From positions 16,251,491 to 16,315,490 of the forward strand of contig JAJEKV010000001.1 in NCBI GenBank assembly GCA_021234155.1: a stretch of DNA of 64,000 nt. The letters run 5' to 3'. Position numbers and translations under genes: made by a program. This DNA is from Isoetes taiwanensis. Taxonomy: Eukaryota > Streptophyta > Lycopodiopsida > Isoetales > Isoetaceae. Shown one piece after another: positions 19,850 to 32,151 of this stretch. Below the pieces are notes generated by a model, which was not told where the DNA came from, did not search any database, and saw only the letters and a program-made list of their open reading frames with translations. Numbering within the stretch: the first letter of the stretch is position 1; each line of letters begins with the position of its first letter.

Positions 19850-22800
19850 GTCAAGTAGAGAGTAAGCCTTTCATAATTCTTATGGATACGAAAAGTACAC
19901 ATAATTTTGCTTCTCCTAGAATGGCCCAGGTGTTGCAACTTGAGACTTTGAGATCCCGACCCAAACTTGTGACCTTAGCCAGTGGAAAGATCAGACATAC
20001 AAACGGGCGTCACATTAACCTCAAAATGCAGCTGCCAGGTGCACCAGTTGCATTGGGTGCCGAGTTAATGGATATTGGCAAATATGATCTGATTGTTGGC
20101 ATGGAATTCTTGGCATCCGCAAAAGCCAATATAGACTGCGAGAAACGGGAGGTGACCTTCAACGCAGCTAACGGAGCCCGGGTAACTATAAAAGGTGATC
20201 CACTAAACCCCATTATGCAGTCTATGTCCATCAGGCAGTTCGATAAGGTTGTACGCAGGAATAAGTTACTTTGCGTCATCAGACTTACCTCCATTGAGTC
20301 GGATGCCAAACAGAAGCAAGTAGTCGATGCATTGCCAGAGAATATTGCTAACCTTCTCAGGGCATTTAGTGATCTCTTCCCAGATGATATCCAGAAGCTT
20401 CCTCCTTTTCAGAGGGGTGGAATGTGAGATAGCTTTAGAACCCGGTACTAAACCTACCAGTAAGGCCCCGTATATGAGTCCTCCTAAGTTGGCGGAGCTT
20501 AAGAAGCAACTCCAGGAGCTATTGAACCTAGGCTTCATTCGGCCTAGTGTTTCACCTTTTGGCGCCCCTATTCTCTTCGTTAAGAAAAAGGATGGCTCCC
20601 TGAGGATGTGCATTGACTATCGGCAGCTCAACAAGCATACGATTAAAAATCGTTATGCTTTACCTAGAGCAGATGATCTTATGGACCAATTGCAAGGGGC
20701 CAGGTACTTTTCAAAGATTGATTTACGTTCGGGGTATCATCAGATATGAATTAAAGAGGAGGATATCCATAAATCCGCTTTTCGCACTAGATACGGGCAT
20801 TATGAATTTACAGTTATGCCTTTTGGTTTAACTAATGCCCCTGCAACTTTTATGCGGTTGATGAATGATATCTTCCGGGAGTACTTGGATGATTTTGTTG
20901 TTATATTCTTTGACGACATTCTCATCTATAGTAAGACCCTTGAGGAGCATGAGAAGCACCTTAGGATGGCCTTGCAGAAGCTAAGACGTCACCAGCTCTT
21001 TGCAAAGTTTTCTACGTGCAAGTTTGCCACACCGAAGGTGGATTATTTGGGACATGTCATTTCAGCAGAGGGAATTGCTACAGATCCAGCAAAGATAGGC
21101 GATAAAAGGATTGGCCTATTCGAACAATGTTTGAGAGGAGGAAGCTTCTTGGGATTGGCGGGGATATTACGGAAGTTTGTTAAAGATTTTGCCAAGATTG
21201 CAGCGCCTCTCACCGATCTTACAAAGCATGAGAAAGTCAGGGATTGGATGGAACACTGGAAAGTAAAGGTCCAAGGAAGTTTTCAGAAGCTTAAGGATGC
21301 TTTGACATCAGCACCAGTCCTCACATTGCCAGACCCAGAGAAGGATAAGTTAGTAGCAACGGATGCCAGTAAGATTGCTACCGGTGGAGTCCTAATGCAG
21401 GAAGGGAGGGTTATTGCCTATGACTCAAAGAAGATGAATGAGACTGAACAACGCTACCCTACCCATGATCAGGAGTTGTTGGCGTTGTCCTACTGCGTAT
21501 ATGGAGACACTACCTTCTTGGTAGAAGATTTCAGCTTGATACGGACCATCAGAGTCTCCGTTATTTATCAACCCACCCGAATCTCAACCTCCGTCAGAGA
21601 AGATGGATGGAGTTTTTAGAGGAATATGATTTTGAGATTATGTATAAGCCGGGCAAACACAATGTGGTGGCGGATGCGTTGTCACGTCATCCCTTGACCA
21701 CCCGAACCCATTGTAACGCAATTTCCACGCTCACTAGTGAGTTTGGAAAACAGATAGAGCAAACCTTGGCCACGGATCCAGAGTTCCGTGAAGTGTGGGA
21801 TAGTTTGGCTAAAGAGGCATGCACAGATAAAGAACGTGAGGCTTTCCGTTTGTATAAGAAAGAGGGCAATTTGTTATATTACAAAGATAAGTTGTGTGTA
21901 CTTGAGACTTCAGGAGTACGTAAGCTTATTCTCCATGATACACACAACAGCCCTATAGCTGGACATGCCGGTTTCATGAAGACCTACTTTAAGATCCGCT
22001 CCAGTTATTTTTGGCCGTGTATGAAGGACATTGCCAGGTATATTAAGCAGTGTCAGGTGTGTCAACAAACCAAGGCTGAGCAACTAAGGATTCCAGGAGA
22101 ATTGCAACCTCTAGATGTGCCCAATGCCAAATGGGAAGTGATAACCATGGATTTCATTGTGGGCCTTCCACGTACTCTCCGTGGATATGATGCATTGATG
22201 GTAGTGAGCGACAAATTATCCAAAATGGCTCATTTCTTGCCATGTCGTACCACGGATACAGCCTTCGATACCGCTTTGCTGTTTACAAAGGAGATCTTCA
22301 GGTTGCATGGAATGCCACGAGTTATCGTATCCGACAGGGATCCCAAATTCGTAAGTGCATTCTGGAAAGATTTATTTGCCACCATCCAAACCAAGCTTGC
22401 TATGAGTACGGCATATCATCCTCAGACGGATGGTCAGACAGAGCGTACCAATCGCATTATAGAGGATATGCTACGAAGTTATGTGTGGAGTAAGCAATCA
22501 CAATGGGCTGACTATATTTATTTAGTCGAGTTTGCCTATAATAGCATGAAACAAGAGTCTTCTAGAATGTCTCCCTTCATGATAAATTATGGTTATCAAT
22601 GCCTTACTCCGGACACATGGCATAACCCCGTTTCTAAGGTGGAGGTTTCTCAGCAACTCCTCTTGGAAATGCAAGCTTTGGTTGAAGAAGTTCGTGGTTA
22701 CTTATTGGGTGCACGCAGTCGTCAGAAGAGTGTTGCGGATAAGCGCAGGACCCCACGAGTCTTTCAGGTGGGCGAATCAGTTGGCTCAAGATTAAGGTTA

Positions 22801-23425
22801 AACAAGCCAAGCTTAAGATTGGTAACTGCAAAAAGCTGGCACCCAGATGGGCTGGGCCGTTCAAGATCATTGAACGTGTTGGAGAGCAGGCATATCGCTT
22901 GGATTTGCCACCCCGCTTGAAGATCCACAAAGTCTTTCACGTGAGTCTTCTGAAGCAACATACCCCAGATCCAGAGGAGATCTTGGATACACCCACCCTC
23001 CTTGAAATGACAGAAGAGCATCTAGATATAGTGCCTGAAGCTCTTCTTGATCGAGCCTATAAGCAGACCAGAAGGACTCAAATGTTGCAATACTTGGTTA
23101 AGTGGAAACACTTGCCAGTTGAGGATGCTACGTGGGTCATGAAGATAGACCTTGAGAAGCACTATCCGGACTTCATGCGGGAATCTCAGGGCCGCACTAT
23201 CAACGATGCTATCAACCCCGCACCCGGCGGTAAGCTTGAAGGCTTGATTCGGCGAGAATCATGCAGTAGAGGGGTCGATGCATCGTGGTTAATAGTAGTT
23301 ACCGATGATGAGATCACCTTCGTGTTCTCTAGGACGTGGTGTATTGTCAATGTTGGCATGACCGCGAATTGCTTGGAAAGCATGTACTTGATAGGCTGCG
23401 TTCATCTCGGCATACTGATCTATTG
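19850..23425 (+). pseudogene. Chromovirus pol region: protease, RT, RNase H, integrase, chromodomain (broken)
   Basis: Domains in order. Retropepsin-like protease, about 19860-20110, with the ILMDT active-site strand and a YDLIVGMEFL segment. Reverse transcriptase, about 20430-21110, with [18 protein letters not shown] and the catalytic FFDDILIYS. RNase H, about 21330-21700, with [15 protein letters not shown] and the downstream VVADALSRHP. Integrase zinc-binding part near 21930-22080 (HDTHNSPIAGHAGFMKT, CQVCQQTKAEQ) and catalytic core about 22130-22600 (MDFIVGLPRTLRGYDALMVV, VSDRDPKF). Chromodomain about 23070-23170 (MLQYLVKWKHLPVEDATWV). This order is that of Ty3/gypsy chromoviruses, whose chromodomain is thought to steer integration to chromatin marked by histone H3 methylation. 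It is broken in several places. Confidence 0.92.
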
Positions 23426-23756
23426 ACATGTGTAGGCCAGTGAGCGGTACCTGCCCTGCCCATATATAGAGGGTTGCTGATGGCCCCACTTCTCCAGTTT
23501 TCTATTGTTTACATGTGTTACCTTTTGTAACTGTGATGTTTCATATTGGACTTCGGTCCTTGAACCTTTTTCTTGCTATAGTCATGTCAAATGCACCTTG
23601 GTGCTTAAACTATTTTATGCTTTAACTTTTAATGTTATTACCTTCGGAAATAAGGAATTACCTTCTTTTCTTTTATCTATAATTTCTTCTATTTCGGTTC
23701 TTTGAGTGTGCACCACTTGTTTAGCTAACCCCAATGCTGAGGACAACATTATTTCT

Positions 23757-23769
23757 AAGGAGGGGAGAA
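23757..23769 (+). other. Polypurine tract
   Basis: AAGGAGGGGAGAA directly before the 3' LTR. Such a tract primes plus-strand DNA synthesis in LTR retroelements. Confidence 0.85.
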
Positions 23770-24801
23770 TGTGACGTTCCACGTATTTATATGGTATACG
23801 TATAAATATACTGTTACGTCACGCAGTAAAGATACGCCATCATGAGGTATCTTAGGGGGTTGACCTAAAAGGGATTAATTTAGCTATGCTAAATTAATAA
23901 AGGGGTCATTAAAGGTTAATTACCTATAATTAAGGAAGCATTATCTAATTAACTTAATTAAGTTAATTAAGTTAGGATAATTGATTAATTAGGAAGGTGC
24001 CACCTGGCCAAATTCGATTGGCCAGTAGGAGAATGCTAACTTCGGGCATCAAATTGGATCCCTATCCCATTTGGATCCCCAAATCGAACCAAGAGGAGGA
24101 GCTGCTGAGCGCCCAAGTTGCTTGAAGATGGAGATGCCACACGATAATGGATCTAGCAGAAATTCGGGTTAGTGGATAGACTAGCTTGATATCTCTAGGG
24201 CTAGCGCTTCAGTCAATCTTCTCTGGTTGTCTCTGTCTAGGATTAACCCTTCTTTGATACTTAGGATTATGTTTCAATTATGGATTATGCTTTGTTATGT
24301 ATAGATGGATGAATCTATGGTTGTATCTCTGTTAGCCTTCCGTAAAGCAGGGATTAAAGGGGGGTAGAGACCTCTGTGACCTATGTTGCTAGTACGCTCC
24401 TAGTAGTTTCCTTAGTTCCCAGTTATTGCGGCCTGTGCACAAGAGACCACCGAGCCGTGGATGCTATGGAATTGCTCAGCACCAGAGAAGGGACGCAGTG
24501 GTGAAGTGGGGGTGGGGTCTTGCACGAACATAAAAGGCTCCTGAGACTCCTACAGTGGGCTAGGCCTGATAGCCGGTCACGTAGAGGGCCGGGTATAGGT
24601 CTGACACTCCCTGGGTGCAGAGGTGTGACCCGTATGGGGCATCTTGTACTTTGATGATAAAGTTAGGGGAGTAGGTCGGGTACGGATGCGGGGGTCGCTG
24701 ATGCGGCACGTATTCTCTAGCTCACCCATGGAACCGCTGCGATCCTGGAAGGGGACACTTCCCCGACCTGCCTCATCGGACCAGGGAGATGTAACCTAGA
24801 G
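23770..24801 (+). repeat. 3' LTR of the chromovirus, right-truncated
   Basis: Matches 371-1401 of the 5' LTR at about 97% by eye, including the palindromic head, then stops matching after GTAACCTAGAG. About 0.54 kb of LTR and the right target-site flank are missing. Confidence 0.9.
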
Positions 24802-26940
24802 ATCAAGCCTGCCTTAATGCTAGTTCTTTTTTGTTCTTCGCCACAATCCAAGTGCGGCAAAGGTAGCTATGTGAGCATCACCATCGCCAGTGGAGCAGGG
24901 ATTTGTCATCCAGAATTTGGCTGCAGCTTGCTCTGCCATCGTGGATTGGAAAAGCGGCATAAAAAATCCCTTTTTCTAGATCCTACAACAATGCATAGAA
25001 GACTCGATCTTTAGATCTGGCAAGGCGGCAAAGAATGTACTAGTTATGCAAAATATGGATTCTAGCAAGAACTTATTTTTCCAAAGATTGTTGGAGCTCT
25101 TCTAAAGCCCTGCACATCATATGAATTCACGCGGAAAAAATCTAGATCAAAATGCCCATCTCCCCTACAGAAGGAAGTACCTCTGCAACTACAGAAGGTA
25201 AAAGTTTTAGTTCTTCTTGTAAATCCCAAGACTTATTCTTTTATCTTTGCATTATTGATCAGATTTTCGACCAAAGCTAAGGGAATATCTTGAGGATTCC
25301 AGTCTACTGTAGTCTAGTGTAAGTAGCTAGTCCTAGAGCACTGAGCTTTTCTTAAATCATTTCATATTAGGAATGTTTCTGATCTAGCGTTCGTCTGTAT
25401 AAATTAATATCATGCTTTCGTAAATTATGTCCAATAGTTGCTGCAAAATTGATTATCTTGGATTGGGACTGAATCGTAAATGACCCACAGAAATCAAACG
25501 TTGTCCCATTGCTTCAGACTGCTACTTGTATCACTGAACAGAAGTAGAATGGAATTTGCATGCAGCTCAAGATAAACAGCTCAGATCAATCTACTCGTTT
25601 GGGAAAAAGTTTCCTTTTCTTCTAAAAACATCTTCATATTTGATACGTTGCCATACTTTTTGAATGCTCTATCTTATTTGGAATAGATCGATTATATATT
25701 ATCTCTATTCCTAATTTTTCTAGGCGCTTGCTTATCGATTGATCTGTGCGATGTCGCATTGTGCAGTTAGTAGTAGTAGTTTTTTTTTTTTTTTTTTTTT
25801 TTTTTAATCCAGGATAAATTAGCTAAAGGTCTGGCTTGCGTTAAGAGGATTCTTTGTGTGTTGTTATTCCTTTATTATATAGGCTGCTGGATATTGTTGT
25901 GCATGATGCTTGCTACAGGATTTAATGCTTAACAAGGCTATTGAATAATACTCAATAAGGCTACTAAAATTGTGCAACATGGTACCTAGGCTTCAAGATC
26001 CACCAACTTAGCTACAGAGTCTAAACACAAGCCACTATGTAAGAAACTTCAATTTAATTTTGCACAGCCTATTTTGGGGGTCATGATAGGGCCCAATGTA
26101 AATCATTCTGATCATGAACACCATATAGTGGAATTAATCAAAGATCAATTAACCAAATGGGGCCCAAATTCGAGTGCATGTGTTAGATTAGTTGTACACA
26201 ATCATTTTCTTTATCTTTTTGTTTGTCAAACATGGAGATGGCTCAATATTTAGGTAGATCTACATAATTCAGTTTACAATGTCTTATTGGAGTCAGTTTG
26301 CACACATCAGTTCTTTTCTTAGGTCTTTAATTGCAGATTATTTATTGGATTAGAGTTCATTGTATGAAACGCTTTGCATCAACTATATAGATTTCTTATT
26401 AATGAAATGGCTTTCCTTCACCTTATTTTTAGTGCAGCAGCCAACATGTCCTAAGATTGTCTCTGGCCGGTAATCAAGAGTGTATGTGATTTTCTCTTCC
26501 AAACAAAAAATATTAAACATGTGCGGTCCAGCAAGTTCTTATATATATCTATTGTACGTATTTCACTCATTTTCCTTGCCAACTTTCTTCTATGTTAGCA
26601 ATGATCGTCTTATATATGCTGCTTTATCAGGAATTTGTTTCAATATTTCCTCAGCTGCTTGTATATGTGAATAAACTGTGGCACATGAATGGGCTAAGGT
26701 CTTGCAGGTTTTTTGCACTAATTCATTTTGGTTTATTATCTGTGAGATCTGATTTCATCCCTGTTTCACATTGTCTGTACTACTCATCAAACATGATCTT
26801 GCCCTTGTTTTTTCTGTAATCAAAGTTTATTTGGAGTGTTGGTAGTAGTTTTGGAGTTTCAAATTGAAGTAACATGGAGTAGTCTTTTAAATGATTGTCG
26901 TTGGCTTATTAGGTTGCAATTTATATCTATTTGAATAACT
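24802..26940. other. Unassigned sequence right of the chromovirus
   Basis: No convincing gene. 24802-25020 is GC-moderate with a short open frame (24817-25014) that I do not recognise. A T run of 26 bases lies at 25780-25805, preceded by a small (AGT)n stretch. The rest is AT-rich with only short frames. Confidence 0.5.
25780..25805. repeat. Poly(T) run, 26 bp
   Basis: An uninterrupted T run after TAGTAGTAG. It could be the poly(A) end of a minus-strand retroposon, but no flanking duplication was found. Confidence 0.7.
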
Positions 26941-26954
26941 GGAGATAATAAAGT

Positions 26955-27395
26955 TCAAATCCTTGGAGCTCCAAATATACCCCTCAAGTTTACAAATATT
27001 TCAAAAATACCTATAGAAATAGGGTATTTATCTCAAATGGCAATAACTTTCTTGTGATCAACCAACTGAAAATATATTCTCACGAAACTTGTAGATATGA
27101 GCGAGTAGTAGCAGTAGAATCGGCTAAAATGGAGTTGGAATCTTCAAGTTATAGTGTTTTAAGTAAGTGCTATAAAAAATGACATAAATGAGCATAACTT
27201 GTGAATTTCAACTCCAATTTCGATGAATTTGACCGAAAGATCTTCGTCTAATCTACAATGTTTGTGAAGACAACTTTTGCATCTGAGGAGCAACAAAAAC
27301 TCTATTACGTTTTTTCCAAAAATGCTCTTCATTTGGAGGATATTTTTGGAATTTTCGCAAACTTGAGGGGTATAATTGGAATTTTCCCTTTCATT
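26955..27395. mobile_element. Foldback or MITE-like element, about 440 bp
   Basis: The outer arms pair: CCAAATATACCCCTCAAGTTT near 26971 with AAACTTGAGGGGTATAATTGG near 27360. The similarity continues inward: AACTTGTAGATATGAGCGAG (27086-27105) pairs loosely with the complement of 27240-27262, and ATGGAGTTGGAATCTTCAAG (27129-27148) with the complement of 27200-27220. So nearly the whole element folds on itself. No ORF of note and no clear target duplication. Confidence 0.7.
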
Positions 27396-27419
27396 TATTT
27401 GCAGTACAAAAAATACCAA

Positions 27420-27645
27420 TTCTTATATATTGGCAAAATATTCAATAAAATGTTCAATATTCTAAGTATTGTGTTGACTAATAAACTGATTAATACGATG
27501 ACCAATATTTTGACTATTGGTTTGACTAACTGACGAACTATTTGATTAAGACAATGATGAATTGTGTGACTATTTATATGACTAATTTTCTGACTGTTCA
27601 CCATTATCTGACTATGTTTGACTAATTATATGAGGATTATTCTGA
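27420..27645. repeat. Degenerate TGACTA-rich low-complexity stretch
   Basis: Words such as TTGACTA, TGACTAA and CTGACT recur about every 12 to 25 bp without a strict period. It ends where the LINE fragment begins. Confidence 0.5.
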
Positions 27646-27647
27646 TG

Positions 27648-29290
27648 TTAATTCGTCAGATAAAACTCGTCAGTGTAGTCGTCAGGAATAAGGGCCTGGG
27701 CAGTTTTCTGTTTTATGAAGGCTCTCTGACGCTTATTCTGACATTTAGCCATCATTCTCTTGTAGTGAATAATAGTTCTAATAGTAACCAAATGGTCCGT
27801 GGTGGATCTCCGAGGCCTAAAACCAGCTTGTCCATTTGCCCGTACATTGTTTTCTTCAGTCCATATACTTACTTTATGCTCTAGTATTAGAGCAAATATC
27901 GGATCATAGACATTTCCAATTTTATGAATGGATAACTCTATTAATTTGCCAAGGGGGAGGAAAACCATTGACTAAAGCATCATTCATCATATTTGTAATA
28001 GCCCGCTTCACAGTAACACCAACCCACTTCACCATTTCTGCAACTAAACCAAATGCATCTTTTGCTTTCCGACAAGGAATTCTCTTTATACCATCTGTCA
28101 CATCATTCCCAGTTAGCACCAAAAGAGATCCCTTTCTTTGCAATCGATCATCTAAGTCGTATATGTAATATAGCTTACATACTTGTTGTTTGCCCCATGT
28201 CCAACATCTGGTCGTGCTTTCTTTTATCTTTTATTTGTGTCCAAAACATTTGGGAATCTTTTAGGAGTTCCTCCACTAGAGCCCCTTGTAGAGCCTCTTG
28301 CCTTTCCTGCAAGTACAATCTCTTTTTATGCCTAACCATGCAGCGATAATCAGCCCTTATCCTTTGCTCTTGTTCCAATGCAGCATTCCTAAATTCAAGC
28401 CTCTTTGCTTTACATTCATCGTCATACCAGCTATTACACCACAATCCTTTTTGTTTTCTTTCAGATAAGAAGCATTGAGTCGCAATGTTCAATAGCATAA
28501 ACGTAAGTTTCTTATCGATTTCCACTGCATCACTTGGCCACACTAAGTTATTAGCCCGCTCTTCACATCTGCAGATATACATCTCTTTTTTACGCATGGT
28601 AGGATGATTAAAAGCAATATCATGTGCCAAACATCCCTCAGCTTTTAAATGCAGCACGATGGGATAATGGTCAGATGTATCCATGGATTCTTCTATATAA
28701 AACTCAAGTATATCATCAATTTTGTGCATGTATATCATTGCTAAATCCACTATACTGAGTCCTTTATCCATAGACCCAATAGAAGTAAATTTGGCTGATA
28801 TGGGGAATTTTTGGATGCCATTTAACATAATTAAACCTAGGCCACTACGCATATTCAACAAACTTGCTCCCTGTTGTTGTACGTCATCATTCCTATCTTC
28901 AGTGTATATGTACAGATCATCTATTTTTCATCAAGCCCATCCATCCAAATAGGGGTCCCCATGCTCTACTGCAACATATGCTTGCTTGTTAGCAATTCTG
29001 CTATTAAAATGCCCCCATTAACACACATTATCCCCTAGTTCACTGAGATGCAGTGCTTTCTTCTCTAGATGATGAAATGGGTCATCTCTATCCATGTTAT
29101 TAGCATTATATGTAGGTGAATTGTGTGGCGGAAAATATCATCCTGCCACATAAGTCTGCAGCTCAGATTGAATGGCCAAAATTTTTGCTTGAGATCCTTG
29201 AGAGAATCTGCTATTTCTTTCATGACTTTGGTGGCCACAAACTGTTTTATTGCAGATTCCTGTTTAAATTGCTCCATATCTTTCCTTCCT
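27648..29290 (-). mobile_element. LINE fragment, endonuclease to early RT (minus)
   Basis: Reading down the minus strand: a Lys/Gln-rich segment (29277-29065, MEQFKQESAIKQFVATKV) that may be the end of ORF1; a decayed apurinic-endonuclease-like part; a frame at 28861-28175 with the endonuclease end TSDHYPIVLHL and the linker RCMVRHKKRLYLQERQEALQ; then RT pieces including AGFRPRRSTTDHLVTIRTII (27834-27775). It is cut off inside RT at about 27648. The linker and RT pieces resemble the LINEs at 39700-52270, so it is an older, diverged member of that group. At least two frame breaks. Confidence 0.85.
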
Positions 29291-29489
29291 TAGAGAGAGA
29301 AATGAGTTAAAATATTTATTGATTTCGTCTATGAGACCATCAGGTCTAGAAGACGATTAACAATACATCAGAAAATAATAAAGCATTTATATGATTGATG
29401 AGCCTTTAGCTTGGGCAACATTAACCTCTACTCTCTCATTTTTTATATAAGACTCTAGAAGATATTTGTAACTTTTATAACTGCCTCAC

Positions 29490-30245
29490 GTTTCTGTAAC
29501 ACTTCTACCAAATAGTTGCCATATGTGCTAGATGGAAGTTTAAAGAAATCAATCAGTGATTATGTTGTAGTACCATATCTAACTCTTAGATCATGGTACC
29601 CCGAACAATGTGGGATGAGATGCCCTTCGTCCTCTATTTCGTCTGATTCGTATACCTCACATGTACGTCGACATCGTGGAAAATTACCCCATCTACCGAC
29701 TTCCACACCAAAGTGATGAAGCCTCAATCTGCATACAAATGCCACTTAAAGAATGATACTTTTTCTCCCAAATGCGATGCTTCTTGTAGCCCAAAGTTTA
29801 TTACTTCCCTGTAGAATGCCATCTTCATCCTAGATGCACCCCACTCTTATCCATTCTCTTATTTTGGGCTTCTCCAATGGCATATTCCATTCATTTAGCC
29901 ATTTCCCAATGGTTGCATACCAACCTTTCAAACTACTTTGCACAATGACAAGACGAGGAAGGCTATCTTCCTTCATCTCTTGTACTTTTAAGTACATACT
30001 GCAAGGTTTGGCATATAGCCTCTGCCTCAGAAGGCATCATTTCCTCCTCGACCAACATCATGGCATACAGAGTTTGCATTTTCACTCCCAACTCCGTCAT
30101 GAGAAATTCCTTCTAGATTTTTTCAAATTCGTTCCAGGTGTCCAAAGCCAATCCTGGTCCCCAACACATCCATATAGAGCTACTAGAAATGGAGCCCAGC
30201 GTTGCTGGGTATAGCTAGGAATTGTAAATAACTGGAGCAAATTGT
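29490..30245 (-). mobile_element. LINE 3' fragment, RT end and zinc-finger tail (minus)
   Basis: On the minus strand the reading LALDTWNEF...ELGVKMQTLYAMMLVEEEMM (about 30160-30030) matches the late RT part of the LINE at 40161-41003 (ISLATWNDL...ALGVKSIAPYLILLQETGYL). It is followed by a zinc-finger-like tail at 29745-29560 (DEIEDEGHLIPHCSGYHDLR). Its 3' part lies upstream of the 5' part of the neighbouring fragment, so these are two separate copies, head to tail. Badly decayed. Confidence 0.75.
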
Positions 30246-30289
30246 TTGATGAATTCATATTATTAAAATCACACAATTAGCATTTGACC

Positions 30290-31812
30290 ACATTTCCACC
30301 TCCCCTTTCTTTTTCCTTTTCCTTTTACGTTTCGATGCTCTTTTTTTTTTTCCTCCTTTCCCCTTTTCGATTTTTTTTATTTACCTTTTTTCTTTTCCCC
30401 ACTCTTCCATTTCTACCATTTTCCTTTTCCCGTTTTTATTTTCCCCTTCCATTTTCATTTTTTTTATTTTGCAATCCATTTTCTCCCATTTCTCGTTGCC
30501 CTTTCCTTTTTCCTTTTTCATCCTTTCTCCACCCTTTTTTCTTTTTCCTTTTTTGCCTTTTTCATTCTTCTATTCCCTGCTTTTCCCTTTTTTCTTTTTT
30601 TTTTTATTTTTCTCTTCTTTTTTGTTCCCCTCCCCTTCCCTCCCCTTCCTATTTTACCCTTATTTTTCCCTCATTCCCTTTCTTCTCCTCCCCATTTTCC
30701 TTCCCCTTTTCCTCTTACCATTTTCCTTTTCTCCGCTCCGCTCTCCTCTCCTCCCCCTCCCCTTTGCTTTGCTTCCCTTTCCCCTTCCCCTTTCCCTTCC
30801 AATGGCTTTTTCCTTTCCCTTTTCCTCCTTTCCTAACATTTTTTCTCTTCCACTTTTTCCCGTACAATTCTTCCCTCCCATATCCCCCTCCCTTTTCGTT
30901 TTCCTTTTCTCTTCCCCATATCCCTTTTCCCCACCCTTTTTCTTCTCATTTTTCCAGTGCCCTTTTTGCCCTTCCCTTTATTTTCATGCCTTTTTTCTTT
31001 TCCTTTCCTCCTCCTTTGTTCTTTTCCCTTTCCTTTTTTCCATACCTTCCTTTTTTCTCATTCCTTACACTTTCCCTCTTTCTTTTTTTTTCCCTTCACT
31101 TTTCCCCCTTCCTTCTTCCAATTTTCTCTATGCCTTTTTTCTTCCCTTCCCCATCCCTCTCTTTTCTCTTCCCCCAATTCTTGTGTCCTTTTTCCCTTCC
31201 TTTTCTCCTTTCCCCCGCGTTTTCCTCTTCTCCCTCCCCAGTGTTCCTTTTCACTCCCTCCTCCTCCCCTTTCTCTTCTCTCTACCCTTTTCCTCTTCCC
31301 ACTTTTTCCCGTACCTTTTTATTCTTGTCCCCACCTTTTATTTTTCCCTTCACTTTTCCCCTTCCTTCTTCATCCTTCTCTATGCCTTTTATCCTTCCTT
31401 CCTTCTTCCACCTCTTTTTCTTTTTTAACCTTTTCCTTTCTCTTCTCCCCCTTCTTTTTTTCTCTTTCCCAATTCTTGTGTCCTTTTCTCCTTTTCTCTT
31501 GTACTTTCCCCACATTTTCCTCTTCTCCCCCCAGTGTGCCTTTTTCCTCCTCCTCCTCCCTCTTTCCTTCTCTTGCCCTTTTCCTCTTCCCCCGCCATTT
31601 TTCCGTACCTTTTTACTCTTTTCCATCCTCACCTTTTCCCTTCTCCTTTTCGTAGTGCCCTTTTTTTCTTTTTTTTTGTCCCTTTCTTTTCCTTTCCCTT
31701 TTTAGAATGCTCTTTTCCCTTTTATTTTCCCTTTTCCTTCTTTCCTTTTTTTAAAGCCTTTTTGCCTTTCACTTTGCCCCTCCTCTCTTTTCCTTTTCCT
31801 TTCCCTTTCAAA
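30290..31812. repeat. 1.5 kb homopyrimidine (T/C) tract with about 294 bp period
   Basis: Nearly every base is T or C on this strand. Part of it is tandem: CCCAATTCTTGTGTCCTTTT recurs near 31171 and 31465, TTTTTCC(C)GTACCTTTTTA near 31305 and 31600, and CTTCTCTATGCC-type words near 31125 and 31375. The long open frames here (for example 30284-31705) are an artefact of composition: a T/C-only strand cannot form stop codons, and the product would be only Phe, Leu, Ser and Pro. Such tracts can form triplex (H-)DNA. Confidence 0.9.
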
Positions 31813-31987
31813 AACATGGCCAATTGCGGTGGTAGAAATCGTGCGATAAATCTCATCCTTGAATGCAATTAGATGATCTTACCCATACAAATTAGGGTTT
31901 GATTCATGACATACGCTAAAACTTTATAATATAAGATTGGCTGAACCAAGCCTTGATATAGCATTTCCTTGAGACTTTTTAGTAGAA

Positions 31988-32084
31988 TGGAGGGAGGAGG
32001 GAGAGAAAAAAAAGAACAAGGAGGGAGGGAGAGAAAGAGATAGATAGATAGAGGGAGGGAAGGAGGGGGGAGGGAGGGAGGGGG
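31988..32084. repeat. Homopurine (A/G) tract, about 97 bp
   Basis: GGAGGGAGG-type runs with a short (GATA)n stretch. It is purine-rich on the strand where the neighbouring 1.5 kb tract is pyrimidine-rich, so the two could pair across a 175 bp spacer. Confidence 0.85.
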
Positions 32085-32151
32085 CATGTTTGATGCAAAT
32101 GCCAACGGTGATTGTAAGATTTTAGAACTTTTCTTTTCAATACTGCATCTT

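Larger units (their letters stand above)
371..24801 (+). mobile_element. Very large broken Ty3/gypsy chromovirus with nested insertions
   Basis: An LTR retrotransposon in the plus direction. Order of parts: 5' LTR, primer-binding site, leader, a 12 kb foreign block, an unusual set of ORFs, gag with a CCHC zinc knuckle, aspartic protease, reverse transcriptase, RNase H, integrase, C-terminal chromodomain, polypurine tract, and a 3' LTR truncated on the right. The domain order and the chromodomain place it in the chromovirus branch of Ty3/gypsy (Metaviridae). Without the foreign block it would be about 12 to 13 kb. It is broken, with roughly six to ten breaks across gag and pol by eye. The shared 1.03 kb of the two LTRs differs at about 30 places by an eye count, so the insertion is probably a few million years old or less; the rate for this lineage is unknown. 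The PPR and histone fossils inside are annotated separately. Confidence 0.9.

Noticed and set aside
30284-31705. 473-codon open frame, and a parallel 319-codon frame
   Set aside because: A strand made almost only of T and C cannot contain stop codons; the product would be Phe/Leu/Ser/Pro low complexity.
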